Positions 21,002 to 30,107 of a stretch of DNA of 64,000 bases are shown piece after piece. The translations under genes and the position numbers were made by a program. This stretch comes from Zoogloeaceae bacterium G21618-S1 (GTDB lineage Bacteria > Pseudomonadota > Gammaproteobacteria > Burkholderiales > Rhodocyclaceae). The DNA lies in contig JAPWHF010000007.1 of assembly GCA_027214125.1 (NCBI GenBank), forward strand, positions 237,268-301,267. The letters are read 5' to 3'. Every line of letters starts with the position of its first letter. Positions within the stretch are counted from its first letter, which is position 1. The notes under the pieces are model-generated. The model searched no databases and was not told the DNA's origin. It saw nothing but the letters and a program-made list of their open reading frames with translations.

Positions 21002-22393
21002 TCAAGCGGCAGGGGACATGCCGTCGGCCGGAAGCGGCGTCGGGCGAAGGAGCACAGCTGAGCGTGCCTTGGCGTGCTGCTGGCTGACGCAGACCACAGG
21101 CTGTGAAAGCGAAAGCGATTTGGCCTGCGCGCAGGCAAGGGCGAGCAGGGCGCCGAAGGGGGCAGTCGTGCCGCACGAGGCGCCAATGCAGGGGCAATCA
21201 GCAATCGGGTCGAGTTCGGAAAACGATTCGCCCAGAGCGTCCAGCAGCTCACTGGTGCGACTCTGTCGATGGTCTGCATCGCTGATGACTGCCTTGATGT
21301 CGGCAGGTGCAATGTCGTGAACTGTCAGCAGCCCAGTAATCAATTGCTCGATCAAGGCACCGCTGACCCGTCCGCCAGCGTCGACAGATTTGTCGCGCTC
21401 TGCCGCGCTGACGCGAGTCAGTTGCACCGGCGTGTCTGTGCTGTCGGGGCGGCCGAAGAGCAGGCATACGCCACATTCGCCAGGAATCTGCCCGTTTTGA
21501 TGGTCAGCCGAGAACAGGCTCTGGCGCATCGACCAGGCATCCACGGTGCGCGGCCCGATCGTCGATGCCGCCGCCAGCACGAGGGTGAGGTCGTCGTTTG
21601 GTGTTCTGTCGCTGTCGAGAACCAGCCGGTCGATTTGTGCCATGACGTCGGATTCAGCCAGCGCCGGTCGAACCGTCAGCGCCAACCGAGAAGGCTCGAA
21701 CGCACTCAGATACTGTGATTGAAGCCACGACTGCAGTTTCGGAAACAGTACTGGGTCGACCTCCGGCGGCATGAGCCACACCACGCTCAATCGAGATGTC
21801 GCCGGGCGCTGCGCCACCGCTTCGTGTGCTTGCGTGAGCCCGGCGGGAAGAACCGAATCGACCAGTGCGAGCATTCGCGTATGGTCGCCAATGTCTTGAG
21901 CTAGTTGGGCATCGTACTGAGCGAGACTTTCGGTCACGCTATCCATATCGAGGGCATCGACGCGTGCAGTGAAAGCCGGGAATCCGGCATCGTCCAAAAG
22001 TGAACTGTCTGGCATTGGCCGCACGCCGGCCGCCTGTGCTGCCAGAATTTCTGACGGGCCCTCACCGCCACTCGATATGGCGAACGCGCCAATGAGATTG
22101 ATCGTATAGCCACGCTCCATCGCCGCTGTTTGTGTGGCTTCATTGGCCAAGGGGTCGAGCGTGTCGTCCGGCGCCGACGCCAGAGGAACAACCGGGGCTT
22201 TGAGGTGCTCAATAAAGCCGCGTAGCAACCAGTAGCCTCCGACAATCGCCAAGGGCAGGGCGCCCAAGAAGAGAAAAAGCTCAGTGGTGGACGGCGTGTG
22301 ATCATTGCCTTGCCACCAGCCCAACACCAGCGCCCAGATGAGTGCAACGGCCAGAAGACTCGCACCGACAATTTTTAAAGCGGAAATCAGCAT
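21002..22393 (-). CDS. T6SS-linked membrane protein with a ketosynthase/thiolase-like periplasmic domain
   Basis: 463 aa. Two N-terminal membrane helices (about 5-27 and 38-62) are followed by a 390-residue soluble part. This part reads like a degenerate beta-ketoacyl synthase: LAAASTIGPRT, then GQIPGECGVCLLFGR (compare PGEGAAALLL), then IKAVISDADHRQSRTSELL, then CIGASCGTTAPFGALL and a closing PVVCVSQQHAKARSAVLL strand. The nucleophilic Cys elbow of real synthases is not visible, so catalysis is doubtful. It lies 18 bases upstream of tssM and 17 bases downstream of the PAAR gene, in the same operon. The thiolase-fold reading is my own pattern match; function is unknown. Confidence 0.6.
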   Translation of the reverse strand: MLISALKIVGASLLAVALIWALVLGWWQGNDHTPSTTELFLFLGALPLAIVGGYWLLRGFIEHLKAPVVPLASAPDDTLDPLANEATQTAAMERGYTINLIGAFAISSGGEGPSEILAAQAAGVRPMPDSSLLDDAGFPAFTARVDALDMDSVTESLAQYDAQLAQDIGDHTRMLALVDSVLPAGLTQAHEAVAQRPATSRLSVVWLMPPEVDPVLFPKLQSWLQSQYLSAFEPSRLALTVRPALAESDVMAQIDRLVLDSDRTPNDDLTLVLAAASTIGPRTVDAWSMRQSLFSADHQNGQIPGECGVCLLFGRPDSTDTPVQLTRVSAAERDKSVDAGGRVSGALIEQLITGLLTVHDIAPADIKAVISDADHRQSRTSELLDALGESFSELDPIADCPCIGASCGTTAPFGALLALACAQAKSLSLSQPVVCVSQQHAKARSAVLLRPTPLPADGMSPAA

Positions 22394-22410
22394 GGGTGAT
22401 AAATGCCGAG

Positions 22411-22677
22411 TCAGTCAGTGGTCAAGGATTGGCTGGCGATAAGCGACGCACCGCAAGCGGTGAGATCGCCGTGACGTGCCGCTGGCCGACCATCGATCAG
22501 CGCTGTGGGATCACCACTGGCGATGGTCGTCACGCGGCCATGACCTTTTTTGGGGCAGGTCACCTTGTCGCCAACACGGGCTATACCGCGGCCAGCGCAA
22601 TCACTGCTTTCGGACGCACTGATCACCGTTCCGCCGTGGCTGGTTTTATCCCCCAGAAGAATGAAAGGGCGTGTCAT
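22411..22677 (-). CDS. PAAR-domain spike-tip protein
   Basis: 88 aa from the ATG at 22677, which has GGAG at good spacing; a GTG one codon upstream is less likely. PAAR proteins cap the VgrG spike of the T6SS and bind one zinc. The whole protein is a PAAR repeat with the repeating GD and DG turns: LLGDKTSHGGTVISAS, ARVGDKVTCPKKGHG, SGDPTALIDGRPAARHGDLTACGASL. Histidines and cysteines suitable for the zinc site are present. There is no C-terminal toxin extension, so it should recruit or pair with separate effectors. Confidence 0.92.
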   Translation of the reverse strand: MTRPFILLGDKTSHGGTVISASESSDCAGRGIARVGDKVTCPKKGHGRVTTIASGDPTALIDGRPAARHGDLTACGASLIASQSLTTD

Positions 22678-22723
22678 CACGATCTCCGCTCATCAAAAAA
22701 TATAGGTTCAAGCGCCATGGGCA

Positions 22724-23569
22724 TCAGGACACGGAGTTGCCCAGGACGCCATCACGCCGCAATTCAACATGGCCGAAGTCCCGCATTCGCCAGCGGCCAC
22801 CCCAAGTCAGGCCGATGGATTCGGCAAGTTCGCCGTAGAGCTCATAGCCACGCATCGCCCACGGATCGCTTTCGGAAATAATCAACTTTCCATCGCGAAC
22901 AAAAGCACAGTCCGCCGCCAGTCCGTACTGGTGGTAGCTCATGTAAGCGCCAGCCTGTGTAAGTCGCGTTCCCATCGCCGCCAGCCGGGTTTGGCGCTCC
23001 GGGCTTCGGTATCCCTCAAGAAGCGCAATCTCATAGCCATACCGATCGCGCATGGCCTGAATGACAAATAGCAAACGACGGGTGAAGTCCTCGTCCAGTT
23101 GGCCCCAGTTGCGGCTGGCATCCATCACGTCAGGACGAACCTGTTCAACCTCCCGGGTGGTAAACACTTCCGGCGGCAAGGGCGGCGGCGGAACGAGCTG
23201 CTCTCCCTGGAGCAGTGCGGCGATCTGACGGTCGGGCACGTAGGCCCTATCTGAAAAATCAAAAACCGCTGGGCCCCGAAGCCAGAACGCAAGCAGCGTT
23301 GGGGCAACCATCATCGCAGCGGCCGCAATGAGGGCTGCGCGGTGCTCGACGATCCACCCGGAAACGCTTTCAGCCCGATTCTGAAAGCCGTCGCGCGTCG
23401 TCCCGAACGTTGATGCACCGAGTCGGAACGCCCGGCCAATCCGTTGTCGTAGTGCGCCCGCCGAATTTCGACAGGTGGATGCCGCGACGGCGCGCTGCTC
23501 GGGAAACATGAGCAGGACGACCGCAGCGAAAATGACACCAAAATAGAGGAACAAACCCAGAAAGATCAC
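22724..23569 (-). CDS. T6SS-linked membrane-anchored M15-type peptidase
   Basis: 281 aa from a GTG at 23569. Two N-terminal hydrophobic stretches (about 1-22 and 78-97) are followed by an M15-type peptidase domain (about 140-275) with SYHQYGLAADCAF (the SxHxxGxAxD zinc motif) and DFGHVEL supplying the last ligand. Such enzymes cut peptidoglycan stem peptides. Acinetobacter TagX, which clears the wall for T6SS assembly, is the closest known role I can name. The start is uncertain. The frame stays open for about 100 bases upstream (to about 23665) with protein-like sequence but no ATG, GTG or TTG, and the GTG has no clear ribosome site. Confidence 0.8.
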   Translation of the reverse strand: MIFLGLFLYFGVIFAAVVLLMFPEQRAVAASTCRNSAGALRQRIGRAFRLGASTFGTTRDGFQNRAESVSGWIVEHRAALIAAAAMMVAPTLLAFWLRGPAVFDFSDRAYVPDRQIAALLQGEQLVPPPPLPPEVFTTREVEQVRPDVMDASRNWGQLDEDFTRRLLFVIQAMRDRYGYEIALLEGYRSPERQTRLAAMGTRLTQAGAYMSYHQYGLAADCAFVRDGKLIISESDPWAMRGYELYGELAESIGLTWGGRWRMRDFGHVELRRDGVLGNSVS

Positions 23570-23707
23570 GACGCGTATTGCCGTCCAGTCAAGCGTGAGG
23601 CGTTCAGAAAAAAGTGGCGAGTCGTATTCAAAAGATTTTCCAATTTTGGAAAAAGCGCTATCTTACGACATTCGGATATTTACATCCCCATTTTTTACGA
23701 CAACGTA

Positions 23708-24424
23708 ATGTCAGAACATACGAAACGCATTTCCACTTCAGTGCCGCAGCTCGTTGGTGAGAACAATCCACAGCCCTTGCAATCGCACGTCAGTATCCTG
23801 AAAGACCTTGATCCGACAACGCGCCTGTCCTCGGCGTCGTCCCGACGACGGGCCCTGCTGATCCCGATGCTTGCGTTGTCAGCCGTCGCTGGAGGCGTCG
23901 CAGCATCTCTCGTTGCTGGGGTTTTTTCCACCACGACTCATCCAGTCGATAATGTTTCCACGGCGTCGTCATCCACGGCGTCGTCATCCACGGCGTCGTC
24001 ATCCACGGCGTCGTCATCCACGGCGTCGTCATCCACGGCGTCGCCAGAAACGGCCGCTGCCGAGCTCAAGCAAGCGGAGCACGCGGCACGCGATAGACCG
24101 CTTGAGTTCGTAGCGCCGTCCGTGAAGAGCGCGGCGGCAATCATTCTGGAAGTGCCTCAGTTGCAAACTGTGCCGTCCGTTCAGTCTTTGGCGTCTCAGG
24201 ACGCCGAGCGCTTGCCATCCTCGCGCCTGGCTGCGGCGGTAGCAGTAGCCAAACCGCCAAGCCAAAGGCCCGGCAGTGGCGCCAAACGACGTGCATCGAA
24301 ACCCGCTCGTCACGCCAGTGTTGCTCATAGCAAACCCGGCAAAGACGAAGTCGTGGATAAGGCCGCTGCCGAACGTGATGTCGATATCATCACGGCCATC
24401 GTCAAGGACGTACCCAAGCGCTGA
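23708..24424 (+). CDS. Single-pass membrane protein with STASS repeats, function unknown
   Basis: 238 aa, divergent from the M15 gene. About 48 cytoplasmic residues precede one membrane helix (about 49-72, ALLIPMLALSAVAGGVAASLVAG). A Ser/Thr/Ala-rich linker made of six copies of a five-residue unit (about 84-113) follows, then a basic Pro/Ala-rich region and an acidic C-terminus. I recognise no domain. Location next to T6SS genes suggests an envelope accessory role, but orientation differs and no ribosome site is visible before the ATG, so the link is weak. Confidence 0.55.
   Translation: MSEHTKRISTSVPQLVGENNPQPLQSHVSILKDLDPTTRLSSASSRRRALLIPMLALSAVAGGVAASLVAGVFSTTTHPVDNVSTASSSTASSSTASSSTASSSTASSSTASPETAAAELKQAEHAARDRPLEFVAPSVKSAAAIILEVPQLQTVPSVQSLASQDAERLPSSRLAAAVAVAKPPSQRPGSGAKRRASKPARHASVAHSKPGKDEVVDKAAAERDVDIITAIVKDVPKR
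23957..24046 (+). repeat. Tandem 15-bp repeat, six copies
   Basis: The unit TCCACGGCGTCGTCA is repeated five times exactly (23957-24031), plus a sixth copy with one mismatch (24032-24046). It encodes STASS in frame, so copy-number change would alter linker length without shifting the frame. Confidence 0.97.
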
Positions 24425-24851
24425 GTTGGTTCGCGCGCAGGATATGCGCCAGAGGCATGCAGCAATCGACGGCTGCGCGCGCACTCGCTGACGGCCCCAA
24501 CGATCAGATGAAAGCGTTCAGCCAGGGGCGGAAGTTCCATCCCGGAAGGCGTGGCCGGCAGGCGGAAATCGCGCAACAGCACAAAGGCTGGAAGCGATTT
24601 CTGCGAAAACCGAGCCCACGGTTGGTGCGGAGCTGCGCGCTTGTTCATCACCCTGCCAACGCTTCTCGGTATCGGGCGAGTAGGGGACTTTTACGTCCAG
24701 GCTGCTGCGCCTTACCGGGCGCACCAATAACGAAAGACGCCTTGCGGCGCCTCTCTCAGTGCAGAACGACCACCGTTTGGCGCCGCGCGGCACGCCTGGC
24801 CGGGGATCGCTGGGGTGTGTCACCCCATGCGTCCCGACCCGGCGGCCTGGT
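24425..24851. other. Region between the repeat protein and dddA, no gene recognised
   Basis: About 430 bases with no frame I can support. Minus-strand frames of about 100 codons exist but show no family features and no ribosome sites. I see no terminator with a T-run after the dddA stop. It marks the boundary between the T6SS block and the DMSP cluster. Confidence 0.5.
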
Positions 24852-26471
24852 TCAGGCGTGCAGGCGAGCGGCGCGGATGAGTTGTGCGCCGCGCTCAGCG
24901 ATCATGATCGTCGGTGAGCTGGTATTGCCTGAGGTGATGGTCGGCATGATCGACGCGTCGACCACCCGCAGCCCGGTCATGCCGCGCAGTCGCAGTTCGG
25001 CGTCGGTGACCGCCATCGCATCGTCCGCACGGCCCATCTTGCAGGTGCCGACGGGATGGAAGATGGTCGTGCCGACGTTGCCCGCGACATGCGCCAGTTG
25101 CTCATCGGTGGTGAATTCCGCGCCCGGCAGGTGTTCCACCGGTTTGAATGGCGCGAGCGCCGACTGCGCGACGATGCGACGGGTCAGCCGCAGGGCGCGG
25201 GCCGCCTTCAGGCGATCCGCCTCGTGGGTCAGATAGCAGGGCGCGATCTTTGGTGCACTGCCCGGGTCGCGGTCACGGATTCCGATGTGGCCGCGCGATT
25301 GCGGGCGCAAGTCGCAGACGCTGGCCGTGAAGGCCGGAAAGCGATGCACCGGATCACCGAACTTGTCGAGCGACAGCGGCTGGACATGGTATTCCAGGTC
25401 CGGCGTCTCGACGGATGGGTCCGAACGGGCGAACAGGCCGAGCTGGCTGGGCGCCATGGTCAGGGGGCCGCGGCGGAAGAGGGCGTATTCCAACGCCATC
25501 ATGGCCTTGCCCCACAGGCTGTTGGCCTGCTGGTTGAGCGTCTTGATGCCCTGCACCTTGTAGACGCTGCGCAGTTGCAGGTGATCCTGCAGGTTCTTGC
25601 CAACCCCCGGCAGCGCATGGACAACGGGGATGCCCAAGGATTGCAGCATGTCCGGATCGCCGATGCCCGAGCGTTGCAGGATCGCGGGCGAGCCGACGGC
25701 GCCGGCCGACAACACGGTCTCGATACGGCTGTGTGCCACGCAGGACTCGTTGCCGCGGCGGAATTCGATACCTCGCACGTGCTTGCCTTCGACCACCAGC
25801 TTGTCGGACAGAGCACCGGTGACGATGCGCAAGTTCGGACGTGAGCGGATCGGATCGAGAAAGCCGCGAACGCTGCTCCACCGTGTGCCCCGTTTCTGGT
25901 TGACCTCGAACTGGCTGACGCCCTGGTTGTCGCCACCGTTGAAATCCGGCGTATTGGAAATGCCGGCCTGTACCGCTGCCTCGGCGAAACGATCGAGAAC
26001 GCGCCACGACAGGCGCTGCTGCTCCACCCGCCATTCGCCGCCGGCGCCATGCGTTTCGCTGGCACCGTTCCAGTGATCCTCAACGCTCTTGAAATGCGAC
26101 AGCACGCTGTCCCAGCGCCACCCGGAATTGCCGGTGAGATCGGCCCATTCGTCGTAGTCGCGCGATTGTCCACGCAGGTAGAGCATGGCGTTGATCAGCG
26201 TACTGCCGCCCAAGCCTTTGCCGCGGGCATAGATGATCGAGCGGCCGTTGAGGCCAGGTTCGGGCTCGGTCATGTAGCACCAATCGGTACGTGGATTGTT
26301 GATGCAATAGAGGTAGCCGACGGGGATCTTGGTCCAGATCCATTTTTCGTCATTTCCGGCTTCGAGCAGCAGGACGCTCACGTCCGGGTCTGCCGACAGT
26401 CGGTTGGCCAGCACGCAGCCGGCCGCGCCGCCACCGACCACGATGTAATCAAATTCGCCTAGATCGTTCAT
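24852..26471 (-). CDS. dddA: GMC flavoprotein, probable 3-hydroxypropionate dehydrogenase DddA
   Basis: 539 aa with CAGGAG before the ATG at 26471. GMC (choline/alcohol dehydrogenase) family. The N-terminal FAD fold is YIVVGGGAAGCVLANRL, followed by the GMC signature GKGLGGSTLINAMLYLRG and a C-terminal HPVGTCKMG with NTSSPTIMIAERGA, which include the active-site His/Asn region. On sequence alone it could be any alcohol dehydrogenase of this family. In Halomonas and Alcaligenes DMSP clusters, as I recall, a GMC-type DddA oxidises 3-hydroxypropionate to malonate semialdehyde. Its place 73 bases after dddC, downstream of acuNKI and dddY, makes that role likely here. Confidence 0.82.
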   Translation of the reverse strand: MNDLGEFDYIVVGGGAAGCVLANRLSADPDVSVLLLEAGNDEKWIWTKIPVGYLYCINNPRTDWCYMTEPEPGLNGRSIIYARGKGLGGSTLINAMLYLRGQSRDYDEWADLTGNSGWRWDSVLSHFKSVEDHWNGASETHGAGGEWRVEQQRLSWRVLDRFAEAAVQAGISNTPDFNGGDNQGVSQFEVNQKRGTRWSSVRGFLDPIRSRPNLRIVTGALSDKLVVEGKHVRGIEFRRGNESCVAHSRIETVLSAGAVGSPAILQRSGIGDPDMLQSLGIPVVHALPGVGKNLQDHLQLRSVYKVQGIKTLNQQANSLWGKAMMALEYALFRRGPLTMAPSQLGLFARSDPSVETPDLEYHVQPLSLDKFGDPVHRFPAFTASVCDLRPQSRGHIGIRDRDPGSAPKIAPCYLTHEADRLKAARALRLTRRIVAQSALAPFKPVEHLPGAEFTTDEQLAHVAGNVGTTIFHPVGTCKMGRADDAMAVTDAELRLRGMTGLRVVDASIMPTITSGNTSSPTIMIAERGAQLIRAARLHA

Positions 26472-26544
26472 GAGGTTCTCCTGGAATGAAAGGCGCAAAG
26501 CACGCCCGCCTCCGTTGGAGGCGGACAGGGTGGCGTCGATGCGC

Positions 26545-28059
26545 TCAGTTCACCGGCATGACGAATTCGGGGCCCTTGGAAGCGCTGTCGGGCCAGCGCT
26601 GCATGATGCTCTTGTAGCGGGTGTAGAAGCGCACGCCTTCCTCGCCGTAGGCATGGTGATCGCCGAACAGGCTCTGCTTCCATCCACCGAAGGAGTGCCA
26701 GGCCATCGGCACCGGCAACGGCACGTTGATGCCGACCATGCCGATCTGGATATTCTGTGCGAACTCCTGCGCGGTGCGGCCGTCGCGGGTATAGCAGGCC
26801 ACGCCGTTGGCGAAGGTGTTGGCGTTGATCAATTCGACGGCCTCGGCAAAGGTTTCTACCCGTACCACGCACAGCACCGGTCCAAAAATCTCTTCGTCGT
26901 AAATCTTCATGCCGGGCTTGACGTTGTCGAACAAGGTGGCGCCGAGGAAGTAGCCCTCTTCGCGGCCCGAAACGGTAAGGTTGCGACCGTCCATGACCAG
27001 GGTCGCGCCCTGTTCGACGCCAGAGCCGATATAGCCCTGGATGCGTGCCTTGGCTTCGGCAGTAACGACCGGGCCCATGTCGGCGCCCTGTGCCTCGCCG
27101 TCGTTGATGTTGAGCTTCTCGGCACGCGACTTGACCTTGGCCACCAGCTCGTCAGCAATCGCGCCGACGGCAACCGCCACCGAAATGGCCATGCAGCGTT
27201 CGCCGGCAGAACCGTAGGCGGCGCCGATCAGGGCGTCGGCGGCCTGGTCGAGATCGGCGTCCGGCATCACCACCATGTGGTTCTTGGCGCCGCCCAGGGC
27301 CTGCGAGCGCTTGCCATTCTTGGAGGCGGTTTCGTAGATGTAGCGGGCGATCGGGGTCGAGCCGACGAAGCTCAGCGCGTGCACGTCCGGGTGGTTGAGC
27401 AGCGCATCGACCGCGGTCTTGTCGCCCTGCACGACGTTGAACACGCCGGCCGGCAGACCGGCCTCGCGGAACAGCTCGGCGAGCAGCAGCGACGGAGATG
27501 GGTCGCGCTCGGAGGGCTTGAGGATGAAGCTGTTGCCGCAAGCGATCGAGACCGGGGCCATCCACATCGGCACCATCACCGGGAAGTTGAACGGGGTGAT
27601 GCCGGCGGTCACGCCGAGGGGCATGCGCTGGCTCCAGTTGTTGATGCCACCGCCGACGTTGTCGGAGAACTGGCCCTTGAGCAACTGGGGGATACCGCAG
27701 GCGAACTCGATGATCTCGATGCCGCGCTGCACTTCGCCGCAGGCATCGGGGAAGGTCTTGCCATGCTCACGGGTGATCAGGCGGGCCAGATCTTCGGTGT
27801 GCTTCTCGACCAACTCCTTGAACTTGAAGAGTACGCGAGCACGGCGCTGGACGGCCGTGGCACCCCACTTGTGTTGAGCGGCAGCCGCGGAAGCGACGGC
27901 GGCTTCTACATCGGCGACGGTGGCCATTCGCACGTGGCGGGCAATCTTGCCCAAGGCGGGATCGAACACCGGCTTTTGGTCGTCACCGGTGCCCGGGTGG
28001 AAGGCATTGTCGATCCAGTGGCCGACAAGATCCGGGGCCGAGGTATACGTGAAAGTCAT
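26545..28059 (-). CDS. dddC: CoA-acylating semialdehyde dehydrogenase DddC (MmsA family)
   Basis: 504 aa with AAAGGAG before the ATG at 28059. It belongs to the methylmalonate-semialdehyde dehydrogenase family. Catalytic Cys289 sits in GSAGERCMA, and [14 protein letters not shown] and [10 protein letters not shown] form the NAD site. MmsA-type enzymes release CO2 and make acetyl- or propionyl-CoA. In DMSP clusters the member DddC converts malonate semialdehyde to acetyl-CoA, finishing 3-hydroxypropionate use. No other valine-catabolism genes (mmsB, acyl-CoA dehydrogenase) accompany it, which argues against a plain valine-degradation role. A conserved operator motif lies 64-73 bases upstream of the start codon. 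Confidence 0.87.
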   Translation of the reverse strand: MTFTYTSAPDLVGHWIDNAFHPGTGDDQKPVFDPALGKIARHVRMATVADVEAAVASAAAAQHKWGATAVQRRARVLFKFKELVEKHTEDLARLITREHGKTFPDACGEVQRGIEIIEFACGIPQLLKGQFSDNVGGGINNWSQRMPLGVTAGITPFNFPVMVPMWMAPVSIACGNSFILKPSERDPSPSLLLAELFREAGLPAGVFNVVQGDKTAVDALLNHPDVHALSFVGSTPIARYIYETASKNGKRSQALGGAKNHMVVMPDADLDQAADALIGAAYGSAGERCMAISVAVAVGAIADELVAKVKSRAEKLNINDGEAQGADMGPVVTAEAKARIQGYIGSGVEQGATLVMDGRNLTVSGREEGYFLGATLFDNVKPGMKIYDEEIFGPVLCVVRVETFAEAVELINANTFANGVACYTRDGRTAQEFAQNIQIGMVGINVPLPVPMAWHSFGGWKQSLFGDHHAYGEEGVRFYTRYKSIMQRWPDSASKGPEFVMPVN

Positions 28060-28122
28060 GTCTGCTTCTCCTTTGGGTTGGCATTGCGGCTGCGAAATGG
28101 CATTTAACAATAAATAAACTTG

Positions 28123-28132
28123 TCGGTCTAAT
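28123..28132 (-). promoter_or_regulatory. Operator site A (dddC)
   Basis: Minus strand reads ATTAGACCGACAAGTTTA. The core ATTAGACCGA is identical to sites upstream of acuN and tetR. It lies 64-73 bases before the dddC start in an AT-rich stretch, and is probably bound by the cluster TetR protein. Confidence 0.6.
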
Positions 28133-28288
28133 TAAATCTTTCCGATATGATATTTCAGTTGCTTATAGCAACAGCCGTGCTTCGATGATGGGTAGGGCGG
28201 ATCGCGCGAGGCGGTTTCCGGAAATCTTGCTGCCGGATTTGCGGCTCCTGTGGCAGCCCCCATCCCTGGGCAAGCCGCCATCGGCGCG

Positions 28289-28741
28289 TTACGGTTTGTG
28301 TGGCGCCCCTGGGTCGGGTGGCGCTTCAAGCGCACTCATGCGTTGCTGGAGCGCTCGTTCACGGGCGCGGCGCTCGGTCGCGTCCCTCGCGATGGCCACC
28401 GAGCCGAGCACCTCGCCATGCGCATCACGCACGAGCGCAAAGCTCATCTCGACATAGATCGTGGCGCCGGCAGCCGTGCATGCGCGAGTGATCACCGCCT
28501 TGCCGGCGAGGCGCGTTTGGCCGCTCGCCACCGCGCGGTGAAACCCAACCCAGTGGGCGGCACGCAGCCGTTCCGGAATGATCAGGTCGAGGCTCTGGCC
28601 AAGCGCCGCGTCGCTCGAAAAACCGAAGAGCGTCTCGGCGGCGGGGTTCCAGATTTGGATTTTGCCTTCGCAATCCGAAAAGATCACGGCGTCGGCAATC
28701 TGCGTCAGGACATGGTGTGACAGTGCGGCATTGGCATTCAT
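28289..28741 (-). CDS. Stand-alone PAS-domain protein
   Basis: 150 aa from the ATG at 28741, with GGAGGG upstream. Essentially one PAS fold (about 10-125): VLTQIADAVIFSDCEGKIQIWNPAAETLFGF, DLIIPERLR, then a PAC-like end GSVAIARDATERRARE and a short Pro-rich tail. No kinase, GGDEF or DNA-binding output is attached, and no heme or flavin cysteine motif is evident, so it may act by protein contact or as a small-molecule sensor. It lies 138 bases after dddY and 229 bases before dddC inside the DMSP cluster. Neither I nor the pathways I know assign a PAS protein to this pathway. Confidence 0.75.
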   Translation of the reverse strand: MNANAALSHHVLTQIADAVIFSDCEGKIQIWNPAAETLFGFSSDAALGQSLDLIIPERLRAAHWVGFHRAVASGQTRLAGKAVITRACTAAGATIYVEMSFALVRDAHGEVLGSVAIARDATERRARERALQQRMSALEAPPDPGAPHKP

Positions 28742-28879
28742 TGGCGGCCCTCCTTGACCACGCATCAGGCGAACCGCCGCACACGTCGACCGTGCGCGAC
28801 AGGGTTTCGTCGCCAGCTCACACAGACCGTCGCGCCCGATCGCACCGTGTGCGACAAGGCCGCGACGGCCCGTGCTCGA

Positions 28880-30085
28880 TCAGCGCTTCCAGTCGCGCAG
28901 TTCGCAGACCGCCTTCTCGTGCGGCGGCAAGCCCTTCGGCCCCATCGGCCCGGAAGCCGGATTGCACAGGCGGGTCGACTGCTCGTTGTCCTGCGCGGTC
29001 GAACGTGCCCAGACGGTGACCAGGCCCGAGTTCTCGATGGTCTGGTTGCAGCCTTCCTTGGCGTGGAAGGCATGGATCGCGTTGCGCTCGAAATAGGTCA
29101 GCCACTCATGCTTCGCGTCCTGGTTGGCGAACCACTTCTTCCAGCGGTCGTTAGCGCCATCGATCTCGACGCGCCAACCCGTTTCGGTGCGTGCGTGCTT
29201 GAACTCGTCGCTGTCCCAGTGCATCACCATGTACTTGTTCTGATCGATGCACTGCGGCTTCGTCAGCGTCATGTAGATTTCTTGCGGGTGATGATAGTGG
29301 AAGGGGTAGGAGGTGTTGAACAACTGCACCGTCATGCCAATCTCCGCGCCAACGGTCTCACCGTCGATCTCCTTGATGCGCAGGTTGCCCCAGGGCCCCA
29401 TGAGCTCGGCGTAGAGATAGCCACCGCGGAAGCGGTCGGTACCGGCGGCCGGGTTTTCGGCGTAGAACGGAATCCAGCCGACAGATGACCACAGCGTGGG
29501 CAAGCCCTTGATACTGATGTCGTGGCTCCAGTGTGCCGTGGTGTCGGTCCGCGAGGTGACGGCGACGAAGTTCTCATTGAGCGCCAGGCCGGCCTCACCA
29601 ATAGCGCCGCCCATCTTGCGGTAGTAGTCGGTGAGCAGGGGGCGCTGGAGCCAGGTCGACACCGGCGACAGCGCCTGAACTTTGGCACTCGGCGTGTACA
29701 GCGGGAACGCGTCATAGTCCTTCTGCGGATCGAAACAGCGCTTGGCCTTGTCGGGCTCGGCGATGATCGCGCTCAGATGCTTGGCGAGCAACTCCATGTC
29801 GCGGTACTTCATGATGCAGCGGGTTTGCTGCTTGCCGGTCTTGGCGTCGAAGGTCTGGATGGTGGCCTCGGCCGAATCCTTGCATTGACCGGTCGGCGTC
29901 TCGATTGTCTTGAGATACTGGCCGAGGTAGGTGAGCGATTCCGACCAGAATTGATCGACCAGTTTTTGCTCCGCCGCGCTGTAGGTGCGCGGTTTTACAT
30001 CATCCTGGCAGACAAACTCGGCCGCCATCACCTGAGAGCTGGCCAAAATCGACCCGAACAACAGTCCTGCGTATCGTTGAAACAT
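28880..30085 (-). CDS. dddY: Periplasmic DMSP lyase DddY
   Basis: 401 aa from the ATG at 30085, with GAGGAG upstream. Cleaves dimethylsulfoniopropionate to dimethyl sulfide and acrylate in the periplasm. A signal peptide covers about 1-21 (ending SQVMA). The cupin-type metal site is intact. The segment [12 protein letters not shown] places Tyr260, His263, His265, Glu269 and Tyr271, and His338 lies in ERNAIHAF. To my recollection these are the very positions reported for the zinc ligands, substrate contacts and catalytic Tyr of characterised DddY. Length (about 400 aa) agrees. Paired cysteines (26, 68, 90, 117, 279, 346, 374, 394) suit an exported, disulfide-bonded protein. Neighbours acuN, acuK, acuI, dddC and dddA supply the acrylate pathway. 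Confidence 0.93.
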   Translation of the reverse strand: MFQRYAGLLFGSILASSQVMAAEFVCQDDVKPRTYSAAEQKLVDQFWSESLTYLGQYLKTIETPTGQCKDSAEATIQTFDAKTGKQQTRCIMKYRDMELLAKHLSAIIAEPDKAKRCFDPQKDYDAFPLYTPSAKVQALSPVSTWLQRPLLTDYYRKMGGAIGEAGLALNENFVAVTSRTDTTAHWSHDISIKGLPTLWSSVGWIPFYAENPAAGTDRFRGGYLYAELMGPWGNLRIKEIDGETVGAEIGMTVQLFNTSYPFHYHHPQEIYMTLTKPQCIDQNKYMVMHWDSDEFKHARTETGWRVEIDGANDRWKKWFANQDAKHEWLTYFERNAIHAFHAKEGCNQTIENSGLVTVWARSTAQDNEQSTRLCNPASGPMGPKGLPPHEKAVCELRDWKR

Positions 30086-30107
30086 GATTGTCTCCTCACG
30101 TTGGGAA

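Noticed and set aside
23957..24046. CRISPR-like array
   Set aside because: The repeats are contiguous 15-mers without spacers and encode an in-frame protein repeat.
24852..28059. Reading mmsA plus GMC dehydrogenase as a valine or choline catabolism operon
   Set aside because: No mmsB, acyl-CoA dehydrogenase or betaine genes are nearby, while acuN, acuK, acuI and dddY are. The DMSP/3-hydroxypropionate reading explains all neighbours.
26470..28107. 545-codon plus-strand frame across dddC
   Set aside because: Antisense shadow of a high-GC gene; the minus-strand protein has an intact catalytic Cys and family-wide similarity.
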